From Methylobacterium sp. AMS5 (GTDB lineage Bacteria; Pseudomonadota; Alphaproteobacteria; Rhizobiales; Beijerinckiaceae): 64,000 bases of DNA. Under the pieces are notes generated by a model. It did no database searches. It was not told where the DNA came from and worked only from the letters and a program-made list of their open reading frames with translations. The position numbers were made by a program, and so were the translations under genes. Below, piece by piece: positions 17,523 through 26,520 of this stretch. Position 1 is the first letter of the stretch. Every line of letters begins with the position of its first letter. The stretch is from positions 4,655,501-4,719,500 of the forward strand of contig NZ_CP006992.1 of the NCBI RefSeq assembly GCF_001542815.1, written 5' to 3'.

Positions 17523-18857
17523 TCACATCTGGCGCATCTCGGAGCGGTCGAGCGCGAGCGCGAGCAGCGTCGCCAGGGCGCCCGACAGCAGGTACACGCC
17601 GACCATCGCGAGCCCGTACTCGGTGGAGAGGTAGAGCACCACGAGGGGAGCGAAGCCCGCGCCGAACAGCCAGGCGAGGTCGGAGGTGAGCGCCGCTCCG
17701 GTGTAGCGGTAGCGCGCCCCGAGCCGCGAGGTCACGGCGCCGGCGGTCTGGCCGTAGGACAGACCGAGCAGCATGAAGCCGATATTGACGTAGATCGTCT
17801 GGCCGATGGCGTTCTCGCCGAAGATCAGCGGCGCCAGGATGCTGCCGCAGGCGAATACGGCGATCAGCCCGGCGCTGATGAGCAGCATGTTCCGGCGCCC
17901 GATCTGGTCGGCGATCAGCCCGGAGGCCGCGATCGCGCCGGCGCAAACCATGGCGCCGGAGAACTGCACCATCAGGAAGTCGCCGGCCGAGCGCTCGCTC
18001 GACAGGGCGAGCCAAGCGATCGGGAAGATCGTGACGAGGTGGAACAGGGCAAAGCTCGCCAGCGGCACGAAGGCGCCGATCCAGACGTCGAGGGCGTGGT
18101 GGCGGGCGAGATCGATGACGCTGACGGGCTCCAGCCGACCCTTGTCGAGAAGCCGGGTGAACTCGGGGGTGGCGACGAGCCGGAGCCGCGCGAAAAGGGC
18201 CACGACGTTGATGGTGAAGGCGCAGAAGAACGGGAAGCGCCAGCCCCAATCGGTGAAATCCTCAGGGGTCAGGTTGACGGAAAAGAACGCGAACAGCGCG
18301 CTCGCCACCATGAAACCGAACGGCGCGCCGAGCTGCGGGATCATCGCGTACCAGCCGCGGCGCTCCCGCGGCGCGTTGAGGGCGAGCAGCGAGGCCATCC
18401 CGTCCCAGGCGCCGCCGAGCGCGAAGCCCTGCGCGATCCGGAGCACCGCGAGCAGCTCGATGGCGACGACGCCGATCGAATTGTAGCTCGGCAGGAAGCT
18501 GATCGCCGCGGTCGAGCCGCCGAGCAGGAACAGGGCGATGGTGAGCTTCACGCCGCGTCCGTGCCGCTTGTGGACCCACATGAAGAAGATCGACCCGAGC
18601 GGGCGGGCGATGAAGGCCAGCGCGAAGATGGCGAACGAGTAGAGCGTGCCCTTGAGCGGGTCGACGAAGGGGAAGAACACCTTCGGGAACACCAGCACCG
18701 AGGCGATGCCGAACACGAAGAAGTCGAAATATTCCGAGGCCCGCCCGATCACCACGCCGAGCGCGATGTCGTTGGGGCTGACGTGGTGGTGGCTCATGGC
18801 CGCCTGCGCGTCGCGCTCGAGCGGGTGAGAATTGGCCGTGGCGTGGTCGGTGGTCAT
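17523..18857 (-). CDS. MFS transporter, metabolite:H+ symporter type
   Basis: Protein of about 444 residues with twelve predicted membrane segments. MFS signatures include RASEYFDFFVFGIASVLVFP at helix 1, ARPLGSIFFMWVHKRHGRG (the loop 2-3 motif), AQGFALGGAWDGMASLL at helix 4-5, and ADQIGRRN in the second half. The D/E-x-F-D-F-F start resembles the metabolite:proton symporter family (citrate, alpha-ketoglutarate, shikimate, osmolytes); the substrate is not readable. It sits upstream of cyoA on the same strand, but a strong hairpin separates them. ATG 18857 is preferred to 18947 because the helix 1 distance then fits the family. Confidence 0.82.
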   Translation of the reverse strand: MTTDHATANSHPLERDAQAAMSHHHVSPNDIALGVVIGRASEYFDFFVFGIASVLVFPKVFFPFVDPLKGTLYSFAIFALAFIARPLGSIFFMWVHKRHGRGVKLTIALFLLGGSTAAISFLPSYNSIGVVAIELLAVLRIAQGFALGGAWDGMASLLALNAPRERRGWYAMIPQLGAPFGFMVASALFAFFSVNLTPEDFTDWGWRFPFFCAFTINVVALFARLRLVATPEFTRLLDKGRLEPVSVIDLARHHALDVWIGAFVPLASFALFHLVTIFPIAWLALSSERSAGDFLMVQFSGAMVCAGAIAASGLIADQIGRRNMLLISAGLIAVFACGSILAPLIFGENAIGQTIYVNIGFMLLGLSYGQTAGAVTSRLGARYRYTGAALTSDLAWLFGAGFAPLVVLYLSTEYGLAMVGVYLLSGALATLLALALDRSEMRQM

Positions 18858-19144
18858 CGCGGGCAGCCGGCTCGCCTGAAGGTGATCGGAGCCGCCGCCT
18901 TGGCGGGGCGTTCGGGAAGTGCCTAGCGGATGGCTTGACATCCGCAAAGAGGTTTTGGCGACGCGCGATGCCGCACAGGACGGCTATGCAGCGAAGGCAG
19001 AGATCATGCGCTCAAGCGCAGAAATCGCCAATCGAAGCGCGTGAGATGCATAATAGAACTGGTTTCATCGGTCCGCGATCGTCTCCGATCCGCGGGATGC
19101 GATCGGCACCGGCGCGAGGATCGCCCCTGCCGGCCTGCCCGGCT

Positions 19145-22100
19145 TCAAGGGCCGGGCGCTGCCGCGTCGCGCGAGGGCGGCCTGATCCTGTACCAGCCGA
19201 CATAGAGCGCGGGCAGGAACAGCAGGGTCAGGGCGGTCGCCGCCAGAATGCCGCCGATCATGGCGTAGGCCATCGGCCCCCAGAACACCTCACGGGCGAT
19301 CGGGATCAATCCGAGGCTCGCCGCCGCCGCCGTGAGCAGGATCGGCCGCATCCGGTGGCGGGTGGCCTCGACCACGGCATCCCACGGCGCCATCCCCTCC
19401 GCCTCGCATTCCTCGATCTGGCTCACCAGGATCACGGCGTTGCGCACGATGATGCCGATCAGCGCCAGGATGCCGAGGATGGCGACGAAGCCCATCGGCT
19501 TGTCGAACAGCAGCAGGGCCGGGACGACGCCGATCAAGCCGAGCGGCGCGACGGAAAAGACCAGGAAGAGCTTCTGGAAGCTCTGGAGCTGGATCATCAG
19601 GAAGAAGGCCATGGCCAGCAGCATCACCGGCACGACCGCTGCGATCGGACCCTGACCCTTGCCGGCCTCCTCCACCGCGCCGCCGATCGCCAGCGTGTAG
19701 CCCTCCGGCAGCGCCTTGACGTAGGCGTCGATGGCGGGCTGCAACGCGGCGACGACGGTGGGCGGCTGGGTCGCATCGGTGATGGTGGCGCGCACCGTCA
19801 GCGTCGGCACCCGGTCGCGGCGCCAGACGATCGGCTGTTCGAGGTCGTAGTCGATCCTGGCGAAGGCCAGGATCGGCACGACCGAGCCGTTGGAGAGGGC
19901 GACCTGAAGGCTCTGAAGCGTGTCGAGCGAGGTGCGCTCCACCGTGCGCGCCCGGCCCACCACGTTCACGAGGTAGATCGAATCGCGCACCTGCGTGATC
20001 GCCTGTCCGCCGACGACGCCGTTGAGGATGCCGGCGATGTCCTGGCTGGTGACGCCGAGCTGGCGCGCCTTGTCCTGCAGGATCTCGACGCGCAGCACCT
20101 TGCCGGGCTCGTTCCAGTCGAAGGTCGGGGCCGCGAGGCGCTTGTCGGTGGCCACCACGTCGGCGAGCTTGAGAGCGAGGCGGCGCACCTCCTGCACGTC
20201 GGGCCCGGAGAGGCGGTACTGGATCGGGCGCCCGACGGGGGGGCCGAGATTGAGCGGCTGCACCAGAATGTCGGTGCCGACGAAGTCATGCCGGCCGATC
20301 TTCTGTAGCCGCGTGATGACCCGATCCCGGATCTCCAGCGACTTCGTGACGATCACGATCTGCCCGAAGAAGGCGTTGGCGAGCTGCTGGTCCAGCGGCA
20401 GGTAGAAGCGCACCGCGCCCTGGCCGACATAGGAAGACCAGCGCTCGATGTCGGGGTCGTCTTTCAGGTGCGCCTCGAAGCGGTCCATCTGCGCCCGCGT
20501 CTCGGTGATGGTGGCGTTCTGTGGCAGCGTCAGATCGACCAGCACCTCGGAGCGGTCGGAGGACGGGAAGAACTGCTGCTGCACATGGCCCATCCCGACC
20601 ACGGCGAGGCCCATCAGCGCGACGCACAGGATCACCGTGATCCAGCGCAGCCGCATCGCGACCCGGAGGACCGCCATGAAGGCGCGGGTGAACAGGCCCT
20701 GCCGCTCGGAATGGTGCTTCATGGCCTTGGGCAGCATGGTGACCCCGAGAAGCGGTGCGAACAGCACCGCGACCACCCAGGAGACCAGCAGCGAGGCGGC
20801 GATCACCACGAACAGCGAGTAGGTGTACTCGCCCGCCGACGAGCCGTTGAAGCCGATCGGCAGGAAGCCCGCCACCGTCACCAGCGTGCCGGTGAGCATC
20901 GGGAAGGCGGTGGAGGTGTAGGCGAAGGTCGCCGCCTTCTTCAGGTTGTCGCCGAGTTCGAGGCGGGCCACCATCATCTCGACGGTGATCATCGCGTCGT
21001 CGACGAGCAGGCCGAGCGCGATGATGAGGGCGCCGAGCGAGATGCGCTGCAGCGTCACGCCCATGATCTGCATGACCACGAAGACGATGGCGAGCACGAG
21101 CGGGATCGAGACCGCGACCACGAGCCCGGCGCGAAGCCCCAGGCTGACGAAGCTCACCACCAGCACGATGACGACCGCCTCGACCAAGGCCTTGGTGAAG
21201 CCGCCGACCGCTTCCTCGACGATCTTGGGCTGATCGGAGACGAGGTGGATGCCGACGCCGATGGGCAGCTTGCCCTCGACGACGTGCATGCGTTCCTTCA
21301 GATCCTCGCCGAACTTGAGCAGGTTGGCGTTGGGGCGCATGGCGATGGCCAGCCCGATCGCCGGCTTGCCGCCGACGCGGAACAGGGCGGCCGGCGGGTC
21401 CTCGTAGCCGCGGGAGATCTCGGCGACGTCCGCGAGGCGGAAGAAGCGGTCGTTGAAGCGGAGATTCACGTTGCGCAGCGAGTCTTCGGAGGAGAACTGT
21501 CCGCTCACGCGCAGGGAGACCCGCTCCGGTCCCGCCTGAACCACGCCCGAGGCGGCCACGGCGTTCTGCGATTGCAGGGCCTTGATCAGCGCCTGGATGT
21601 CGATGCCGTAGCCCGCGAGCTTGCGGGTGGAGAAGTCGAGATAGATCGTCTCGCCCTGCACGCCCATCAGCAGCGTCTTGCCGATATTGGGCACCTTGAG
21701 GATCTCGGTGCGCACGCCCTCGACGTAGTCACGCAATTGCCGGTGGGTCAGCCCGTCGGCGGTGAAGGCGTAGACGTTGCCGTAGACGTCGCCGAACTCG
21801 TCGTTGAAGCTCGGCCCCTGCACGCCTTGCGGGAAGGTGTGCTGGATGTCGCCCAGCCGCTTGCGCACCTGGTAGAAGGCGGGCTGGATCTCTTCCTTCT
21901 TCGTCGTGTCGCGGAACTGCACGAACACCGTCGCCTGACCCGGCGTGGTGTAGCTGCGGACGTAATCGAGCGCGTTGATCTGCTGGAGTTCCTTCTCGAT
22001 CCGGTCCGTGACCTGATCGAGGGTGTCCTTGATCGTGGCGCCGGGCCAGCTCGCCTGGACCACCATGGTCTTGATGGCGAAGGGCGGGTCCTCCTCCCGG

Positions 22101-22207
22101 CCGAGGCGCGAATAGGCCATCACGCCCGCCACGAGGCAGACGAGCATCAGGAACCAGACCAGCGAACGGTGGCCGAGCGCCCAATCCGAAAGGTTGAAGT
22201 CCTTCAC
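19145..22207 (-). CDS. RND efflux pump inner-membrane permease (AcrB/HAE1 family)
   Basis: Protein of 1020 residues, the family length, with twelve membrane helices in two repeats each followed by a large periplasmic domain. The proton-relay pair is visible in LGLLVDDAMITVEMMVARLE. The N-terminus WALGHRSLVWFLMLVCLVAG and the block RNAVILVSQIEECEAEG are typical. It drives drug or solvent export across the envelope with the two adaptor proteins encoded upstream. The start is GTG 22207, with AAAGG upstream. No outer-membrane factor (TolC-like) gene is in the operon, so one must be supplied from elsewhere. Confidence 0.9.
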   Translation of the reverse strand: MKDFNLSDWALGHRSLVWFLMLVCLVAGVMAYSRLGREEDPPFAIKTMVVQASWPGATIKDTLDQVTDRIEKELQQINALDYVRSYTTPGQATVFVQFRDTTKKEEIQPAFYQVRKRLGDIQHTFPQGVQGPSFNDEFGDVYGNVYAFTADGLTHRQLRDYVEGVRTEILKVPNIGKTLLMGVQGETIYLDFSTRKLAGYGIDIQALIKALQSQNAVAASGVVQAGPERVSLRVSGQFSSEDSLRNVNLRFNDRFFRLADVAEISRGYEDPPAALFRVGGKPAIGLAIAMRPNANLLKFGEDLKERMHVVEGKLPIGVGIHLVSDQPKIVEEAVGGFTKALVEAVVIVLVVSFVSLGLRAGLVVAVSIPLVLAIVFVVMQIMGVTLQRISLGALIIALGLLVDDAMITVEMMVARLELGDNLKKAATFAYTSTAFPMLTGTLVTVAGFLPIGFNGSSAGEYTYSLFVVIAASLLVSWVVAVLFAPLLGVTMLPKAMKHHSERQGLFTRAFMAVLRVAMRLRWITVILCVALMGLAVVGMGHVQQQFFPSSDRSEVLVDLTLPQNATITETRAQMDRFEAHLKDDPDIERWSSYVGQGAVRFYLPLDQQLANAFFGQIVIVTKSLEIRDRVITRLQKIGRHDFVGTDILVQPLNLGPPVGRPIQYRLSGPDVQEVRRLALKLADVVATDKRLAAPTFDWNEPGKVLRVEILQDKARQLGVTSQDIAGILNGVVGGQAITQVRDSIYLVNVVGRARTVERTSLDTLQSLQVALSNGSVVPILAFARIDYDLEQPIVWRRDRVPTLTVRATITDATQPPTVVAALQPAIDAYVKALPEGYTLAIGGAVEEAGKGQGPIAAVVPVMLLAMAFFLMIQLQSFQKLFLVFSVAPLGLIGVVPALLLFDKPMGFVAILGILALIGIIVRNAVILVSQIEECEAEGMAPWDAVVEATRHRMRPILLTAAAASLGLIPIAREVFWGPMAYAMIGGILAATALTLLFLPALYVGWYRIRPPSRDAAAPGP

Positions 22208-22230
22208 GCGCGGAAACCTTTGCAGAATTT

Positions 22231-22274
22231 CTTGCCGGGTCGAATCCCTTGCCGGATCGAATCCCTTGCCGGGG
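22231..22274. repeat. 17-bp tandem repeat between adaptor and pump genes
   Basis: Two 17-bp units, CTTGCCGGGTCGAATCC and CTTGCCGGATCGAATCC, followed by a partial third (CTTGCCGGGG). They fill the 73-bp gap between the second adaptor stop (22281) and the pump start (22207), just upstream of the pump ribosome site. Confidence 0.8.
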
Positions 22275-22280
22275 TCCGGC

Positions 22281-23420
22281 TCAGTTCCGGTCGTCGGCCA
22301 GCCGGACGGCCTGGCCGTCCCGCAGGGAATGGGCGCCCGCGACCACCACCCGCTCGCCGGGCATCAACCCCGTGCGCACGGCGATGCGCCCGTTTCCGTC
22401 CGGCCGGTCTCCGTCGAGGGTCACGTCGCGGCGTTCGACGTGCCGGTCGCCTGATTCGCCACCTTGCCCGCCCGCCTTATCGTCTCCGCGCTTGTCGGCT
22501 TCCGGCACGATCCAGACCGAGCGGCGCCCATCGGCGTCGAGGAGCGCGGTGGCCGGCAGGACGAAGCGGCGCTCGATGCGGCGCTCCAGTGCGACGGTGA
22601 TGGTCGCGCCGAGCCGGAAGGCGGGGCCGGGCTCCTCCAGGGTCAGGCGGACGCGGCGGGTGCGGGTGCCGGATTCGGCGAAGGGGGCGACCTCGCGCAC
22701 CCGGCCGCGGGCGGTGATCTCCGGCGCGCTCTGGAGCACCACCGTGAACAGCCCGTCCTTCGGCATGGCGCCGGCCAGCGTCTCGGGGATGTCGACCACG
22801 GCCTCGCGGGTCTCGGGCCGGGCCAGCGTCACGATCCCCTGCCCGGGGCTCACGACCTGCCCGATCTCGGCGAGCCGCTGGGTGACGACGCCGTCGAAAT
22901 CGGCATGCAGTTCGGTGTAGCCGATCTGGTCGCGGGCCTTCTGAAGGCTGGCCCCGGCCTGGGCGAGGCGGGCCTGGGCGGTGTCGCGCCGGGCCACCGC
23001 TGCGTCGAGCTGGGCCTGGGTGACGTTTCCGCCCTCCATCAGGCGCCGCGTGCGCGCCTCGGTGGCCGTCGCGTTCTCGGCCTGGGCCTTGGCATCGGAC
23101 AGTTCCGCCTCGGCGCGGCTGAGGTCGAACCGCGAGACGATCGGGTCGAGGGCCGCGAGGCGCTGGCCCTTCTTCACGACGTCGCCGACGGTGACGTCGC
23201 GCGCCACCACCCGGCCGCCGATCTGGAAACCGAGTTGCGACTGGTAGCGCGGCTCGACCGTGCCGGCGAAGGGGCCGAAGATCACGCTGTCGGTGGGCTG
23301 TGCCAGGGTGGTCAGAACCGGCCGCACGGGCGGCGGCGCGGGCGCCTCCTGCGACGGCTGGCAGGCGGTGAGCGGAACGGCGCCGGCAATGACGGCGCAG
23401 ACCAGGAGCCTACGCCTCAT
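22281..23420 (-). CDS. RND efflux periplasmic adaptor (second of two)
   Basis: Protein of 379 residues with a lipoprotein signal (CAVIAGAVPLTAC, lipobox Cys near residue 20). Adaptor domains follow in order: barrel-sandwich half (QIGGRVVARDVTVGDVVKKG), an alpha-helical hairpin rich in Ala/Gln, the second lipoyl half (DQIGYTELHADFDGVVTQRL) and a beta-barrel/membrane-proximal domain. A His/Asp/Gly-rich insertion (about residues 320-340) precedes the last strand set. Its ATG overlaps the first adaptor's stop (ATGA), so both are made from one transcript with the pump. Confidence 0.88.
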   Translation of the reverse strand: MRRRLLVCAVIAGAVPLTACQPSQEAPAPPPVRPVLTTLAQPTDSVIFGPFAGTVEPRYQSQLGFQIGGRVVARDVTVGDVVKKGQRLAALDPIVSRFDLSRAEAELSDAKAQAENATATEARTRRLMEGGNVTQAQLDAAVARRDTAQARLAQAGASLQKARDQIGYTELHADFDGVVTQRLAEIGQVVSPGQGIVTLARPETREAVVDIPETLAGAMPKDGLFTVVLQSAPEITARGRVREVAPFAESGTRTRRVRLTLEEPGPAFRLGATITVALERRIERRFVLPATALLDADGRRSVWIVPEADKRGDDKAGGQGGESGDRHVERRDVTLDGDRPDGNGRIAVRTGLMPGERVVVAGAHSLRDGQAVRLADDRN

Positions 23421-24580
23421 CGTCCGCCCTCCCCCGCCGCGGATTTCGTGGAGTCCTGCGCGGCGTCCTGGGTCGCCAGCGCGACGTGCTGGCCGGGGCG
23501 CAGGAACGGGATGCCGGCGACCACCACCGTTTCGCCGGGCCTGACGCCGCCCTTCAGGACGATGTCGTCGAAGCCGTAGCGGTCGATCTCGACGCCGCGG
23601 ATCGAGACCGTGCGGGCGGTGGAATCGTAGATCCACACCGCCGGCCGGTCGTCGGAGCGGTAGAGCGCCGACCAGGGCAGCACCACGGCCTCGCGCGAGG
23701 CGAAGCGGCCCCGCCCGATCACCACGGAGCCGAGCGACATCGCGGGCGGGGTCGAGTCCAGCCCGACCTTGACGCGGACCGTACCGCTCGCCGCATCCAC
23801 CGTCGGCGAGATTTCGCGCACGTGACCCGTCGCCGCCGCCTTGGGATCGGACTGGAGCGTGACGTGGATCGTCTTGTCGCTGGGCGGGTTGGCCGTCAGC
23901 GCCTCGTAGACGTTGAACACCGCGTCGCGCGGGCCGTCCTGGGCCAGCACCATCACGGCTTGGCCCGCCTGCACCACCTGCCCGACCTCGAAGGTACGGC
24001 TCAGGACGATGCCGGGTACGCCTGCGCGCAGCTCGGTGTAGGAGAGCTGTTCCTCGGCGGTGCCGAGCGCCGCCCTGGCCGAATCGACCGCGGCTTGGGA
24101 CGTGCGCAACTGCTGCTCGGCGTTGTCGTAGGACGGGCGTGTGGTGTAGCCGCCGCTGATGAGCTGCTTCTGACGCTCGAAGGTCACCTTGGCCTGGGTG
24201 AGCTGCGCCTCCGCCGAGACCAGGGCGGCGCGGGCGTTGTCGAGGTTCGCCCTCTGCGTCAGCGGCTCCAGCACCGCGAGCACCTGATCGGCGGTGACGT
24301 GATCGCCGACCTCGACACGGCGTTCGGCGACCTTGCCGTTGGTGCGGAAGGCGACGTTGGTCTGGGCCTGGGCCTGGATGTCGCCGGTGAGCACCACATC
24401 CGAAGTGACAGGACCCATTTTCGCCGTCACGACCCGCACCAGCACGACGGACGGGTTCTCCGCGTCCGGGATGGCGGAGTTCGCGGGCGCATCCGCCGGA
24501 AAGGCCGCCGTCACGAGGAGGGCCGACAAGGCCGCCGTGCGGGCGGTGGCGGTCAGGAGGGGGAGGAGCCGGGGGGACAT
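23417..24580 (-). CDS. RND efflux periplasmic adaptor (first of two)
   Basis: Protein of about 387 residues with an N-terminal signal peptide (SALLVTAAFPADA). Lipoyl halves are AFRTNGKVAERRVEVGDHV and EEQLSYTELRAGVPGIVLSR, with a long helical hairpin between (NARAALVSAEAQLTQAKVTF). There is no lipobox Cys, so this adaptor is probably anchored differently from its partner. First gene of the operon, divergent from a tetR gene. An in-frame ATG at 24613 is possible; 24580 gives the better signal peptide. Confidence 0.87.
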   Translation of the reverse strand: MSPRLLPLLTATARTAALSALLVTAAFPADAPANSAIPDAENPSVVLVRVVTAKMGPVTSDVVLTGDIQAQAQTNVAFRTNGKVAERRVEVGDHVTADQVLAVLEPLTQRANLDNARAALVSAEAQLTQAKVTFERQKQLISGGYTTRPSYDNAEQQLRTSQAAVDSARAALGTAEEQLSYTELRAGVPGIVLSRTFEVGQVVQAGQAVMVLAQDGPRDAVFNVYEALTANPPSDKTIHVTLQSDPKAAATGHVREISPTVDAASGTVRVKVGLDSTPPAMSLGSVVIGRGRFASREAVVLPWSALYRSDDRPAVWIYDSTARTVSIRGVEIDRYGFDDIVLKGGVRPGETVVVAGIPFLRPGQHVALATQDAAQDSTKSAAGEGGR

Positions 24581-24670
24581 CGGCCAAGTTTCCGGACGGC
24601 GGGGACGGGGCATACGGCCGATTCGTGGGAGGACGGCTTTCGCGGCGCAGGCTTATCGCCTATCTTACCG

Positions 24671-24684
24671 ACCGTCCAGACGGT
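24671..24684. promoter_or_regulatory. Palindromic operator candidate between the RND operon and tetR
   Basis: ACCGTCCAGACGGT has perfect 6-nt arms (ACCGTC/GACGGT) around CA. It lies in the 219-bp divergent region, about 90 bp upstream of the RND operon start and 115 bp upstream of the tetR start, next to the T-rich stretch CGGTTTTTAA. Its size and place suit a TetR-family dimer site that controls both directions. Confidence 0.55.
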
Positions 24685-24799
24685 TTTTAAGCGGACCGGT
24701 TCGGGGGACGCCTGCGGCTTCTCTCGAAACATCAGCGACGGCAGTGGTTTCGTCTGGCACGCTGGATGTCGCGTGCAGGGGCGGGGATCGGGGGCGATC

Positions 24800-25360
24800 A
24801 TGTCGCAGAAGACGCGCAGCCGGCGCGACGACCGTGCCGGAGTGATTCTCGACGCGGCAGGCGCGGTGCTGCGCCGGGGCGGCGCGCGAGCGCTCACCAT
24901 CGACGCCGTGGCGACCGAGGCGGGCCTCAGCAAGGGCGGCGTGCTGCACCATTACGCCTCCAAGGATTCGCTGATCCTTGCCCTCGTCGGCCGCAAGCTG
25001 GAGGAGCTGCGCACCGGCATCGCCGCCTGCAAGGCCGAGCGGATCCCGGGTGCGACGGGGCTCGCGCTCGGCATGATCGAGCATCTGCGCCGCAGCTACT
25101 GTGAGGAGGACGAGTTCAGTCGCGCCCTGCTCCTCGCCTCTGTCGAGAATCCGGATGCGCTCGCCGGCTACCGCGCGTTCGTGGCCGAGCGGCTCGCCCG
25201 GTTCGAGGCTGCTGAGGGGCCGACCGGTGTCGGGGCCGCCCTGTTCTTCGCGCTGCTCGGCGTCGTGATGGGCCGCACCCTCGGCTTCCACGATCTGAGC
25301 GCCGCGCAGATCGAACCGCTTCTGGGCGCGCTGGAACGCGCGGCGCAGGAACTTGGCTGA
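24800..25360 (+). CDS. TetR/AcrR family repressor of the adjacent efflux operon
   Basis: Protein of 186 residues. The N-terminal TetR DNA-binding domain is clear: ILDAAGAVLRRGGARALTID, VATEAGLSKGGVLHHYASKD (helix-turn-helix, near residues 30-55). The C-terminal ligand domain is helical and poorly conserved. It is divergently transcribed from the two-adaptor RND operon, which is the usual layout for a local repressor. The last codons (AQELG and stop) lie in a small tandem repeat. Confidence 0.88.
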   Translation: MSQKTRSRRDDRAGVILDAAGAVLRRGGARALTIDAVATEAGLSKGGVLHHYASKDSLILALVGRKLEELRTGIAACKAERIPGATGLALGMIEHLRRSYCEEDEFSRALLLASVENPDALAGYRAFVAERLARFEAAEGPTGVGAALFFALLGVVMGRTLGFHDLSAAQIEPLLGALERAAQELG

Positions 25361-25391
25361 GCAGAACTTGGGTGAGCAGGAACTTGGCTGA
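25345..25391. repeat. Three-unit tandem repeat covering the tetR stop codon
   Basis: GCAGGAACTTGGCTGA (25345-25360), GCAGAACTTGGGTGA (25361-25375) and GCAGGAACTTGGCTGA again (25376-25391). Each full unit repeats the last five codons and stop of tetR, so slippage here would leave the protein end unchanged. Confidence 0.8.
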
Positions 25392-25808
25392 GCCGGCTCC
25401 GTGAGACGGGGGCGGGCTTGTCGCGGGCCGTTCGGCTGGATGGGATGATCGGAAGGCTCCAGCCTCAGCCGCCCCTTTCGCCTGAACCCTGATGCGTGTC
25501 GCTCGTCGAGGAATGTCCGCTGAGGCGATGCATCGCCTTCGATCAAACAGGCGGCTTGGGCCGATGGGCCCTGCCTGCGAGAAGAATGGCCCTGACAATA
25601 AGCAAGAGAGCGCCAGGCAGGAAAGTGCTCGCCCCGTTCATGCGGAGCAGCAGGATCTCGATGATCGATGACCCATCGGGTGCATTCCGTCGCCGGCCGA
25701 ATTTCGGCTGCCCGCTTCGGGCCGAGTGAGACGCACAGGACGATCGGGTGTGCCGGTCATGAAATGGTCTCAACGCCACTCAATCGAAACGCTGGTTCTC
25801 GAGAAGAC
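25392..25808. other. Intergenic region without a convincing gene
   Basis: Between tetR and the stop of the minus-strand response regulator. Short frames exist on both strands, but none has a ribosome site plus a recognisable product. One minus-strand frame is hydrophobic (FLPGALLLIVRAILLAG), but it lacks a supported start. Confidence 0.5.
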
Positions 25809-26519
25809 TCACATCAGTGACGGTGGCCGATCCGACGACAATCGCCTGTTCTCGGTCTCGAGCCAGCCTTGCCCGAGCGCGAAGCGGACGATGCTGGCGC
25901 GCGACCGGAGGCCGAGCTTCTTGCAGCCGCGGATCTTGTAGGTGTCGACCGAGGCCGCCGAGATCGACATGGCGAGACTGACCTCCTTCATCGTCATGCC
26001 GAGGGCGATGAGCCGGAGCACCTCGCGCTCCCGTGCGGTGAGGCCGCCCTCCTGGCCGGGATGCGGAGCGGGCGGGCCGGCTTCCGTACGGTCGGGCGGC
26101 GCTGGCGGCGCGCGCATTTCGGCATCGACGTACTGGCCGCCCAACACGACCGCTTCGATGGCCTCCAGCAGGCTGGTGCCGGCGGAACGCTTCAGGACAT
26201 AGCCCTGGGCCCCCGCGGTCAGCGCCTCGTCGACGAAGGCGAGGTCTTCGTTGACCGTCAGGAAGACGATGTGCACCGCGGAGCCCACTTCCCGGAGCGC
26301 ACGCGCCACCGCGAGGCCGCTCATGCCGGTCATGGTGATGTCCATGATGACGACGTCGGGCTTGGTTCTGCCGACAAGATCCAGGGCGTGCCGGCCGTCG
26401 CTCGCCTCTCCGACGACCTCGATGCCGGCCGTCTCACCGAGCAGGCCGCGGACGCCGCTTCTGAAGATCGGGTGGTCGTCGATCAGGGCGACCCTGACCC
26501 GTTCTTTCGCCGTTCGCAT
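25809..26519 (-). CDS. NarL/FixJ-type response regulator
   Basis: Protein of 236 residues. Receiver domain: acidic pair Asp14-Asp15 (ALIDDHP), phosphoacceptor Asp60 (KPDVVIMDITM), Thr in VFLTVN and Lys in GYVLKRSAG. A Pro/Gly linker is followed by a LuxR helix-turn-helix (LTAREREVLRLIALGMTMKE, SISAASVDTYK). All phosphorylation residues are present. The gene begins 2 nt after the stop of the histidine kinase gene, so the pair is an operon. Confidence 0.9.
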   Translation of the reverse strand: MRTAKERVRVALIDDHPIFRSGVRGLLGETAGIEVVGEASDGRHALDLVGRTKPDVVIMDITMTGMSGLAVARALREVGSAVHIVFLTVNEDLAFVDEALTAGAQGYVLKRSAGTSLLEAIEAVVLGGQYVDAEMRAPPAPPDRTEAGPPAPHPGQEGGLTAREREVLRLIALGMTMKEVSLAMSISAASVDTYKIRGCKKLGLRSRASIVRFALGQGWLETENRRLSSDRPPSLM

Positions 26520-26520
26520 A

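Noticed and set aside
22231..22274. Possible CRISPR-like array
   Set aside because: Two and a half 17-bp units without spacers; no cas gene in the window. No CRISPR array was found anywhere.
25500..25540. Recurring text like GGAATGTCCGCT in several gaps (also near 36,390 and 45,570)
   Set aside because: The match is short and the flanks differ; I could not define a unit length or symmetry, so I do not call it a repeat family.
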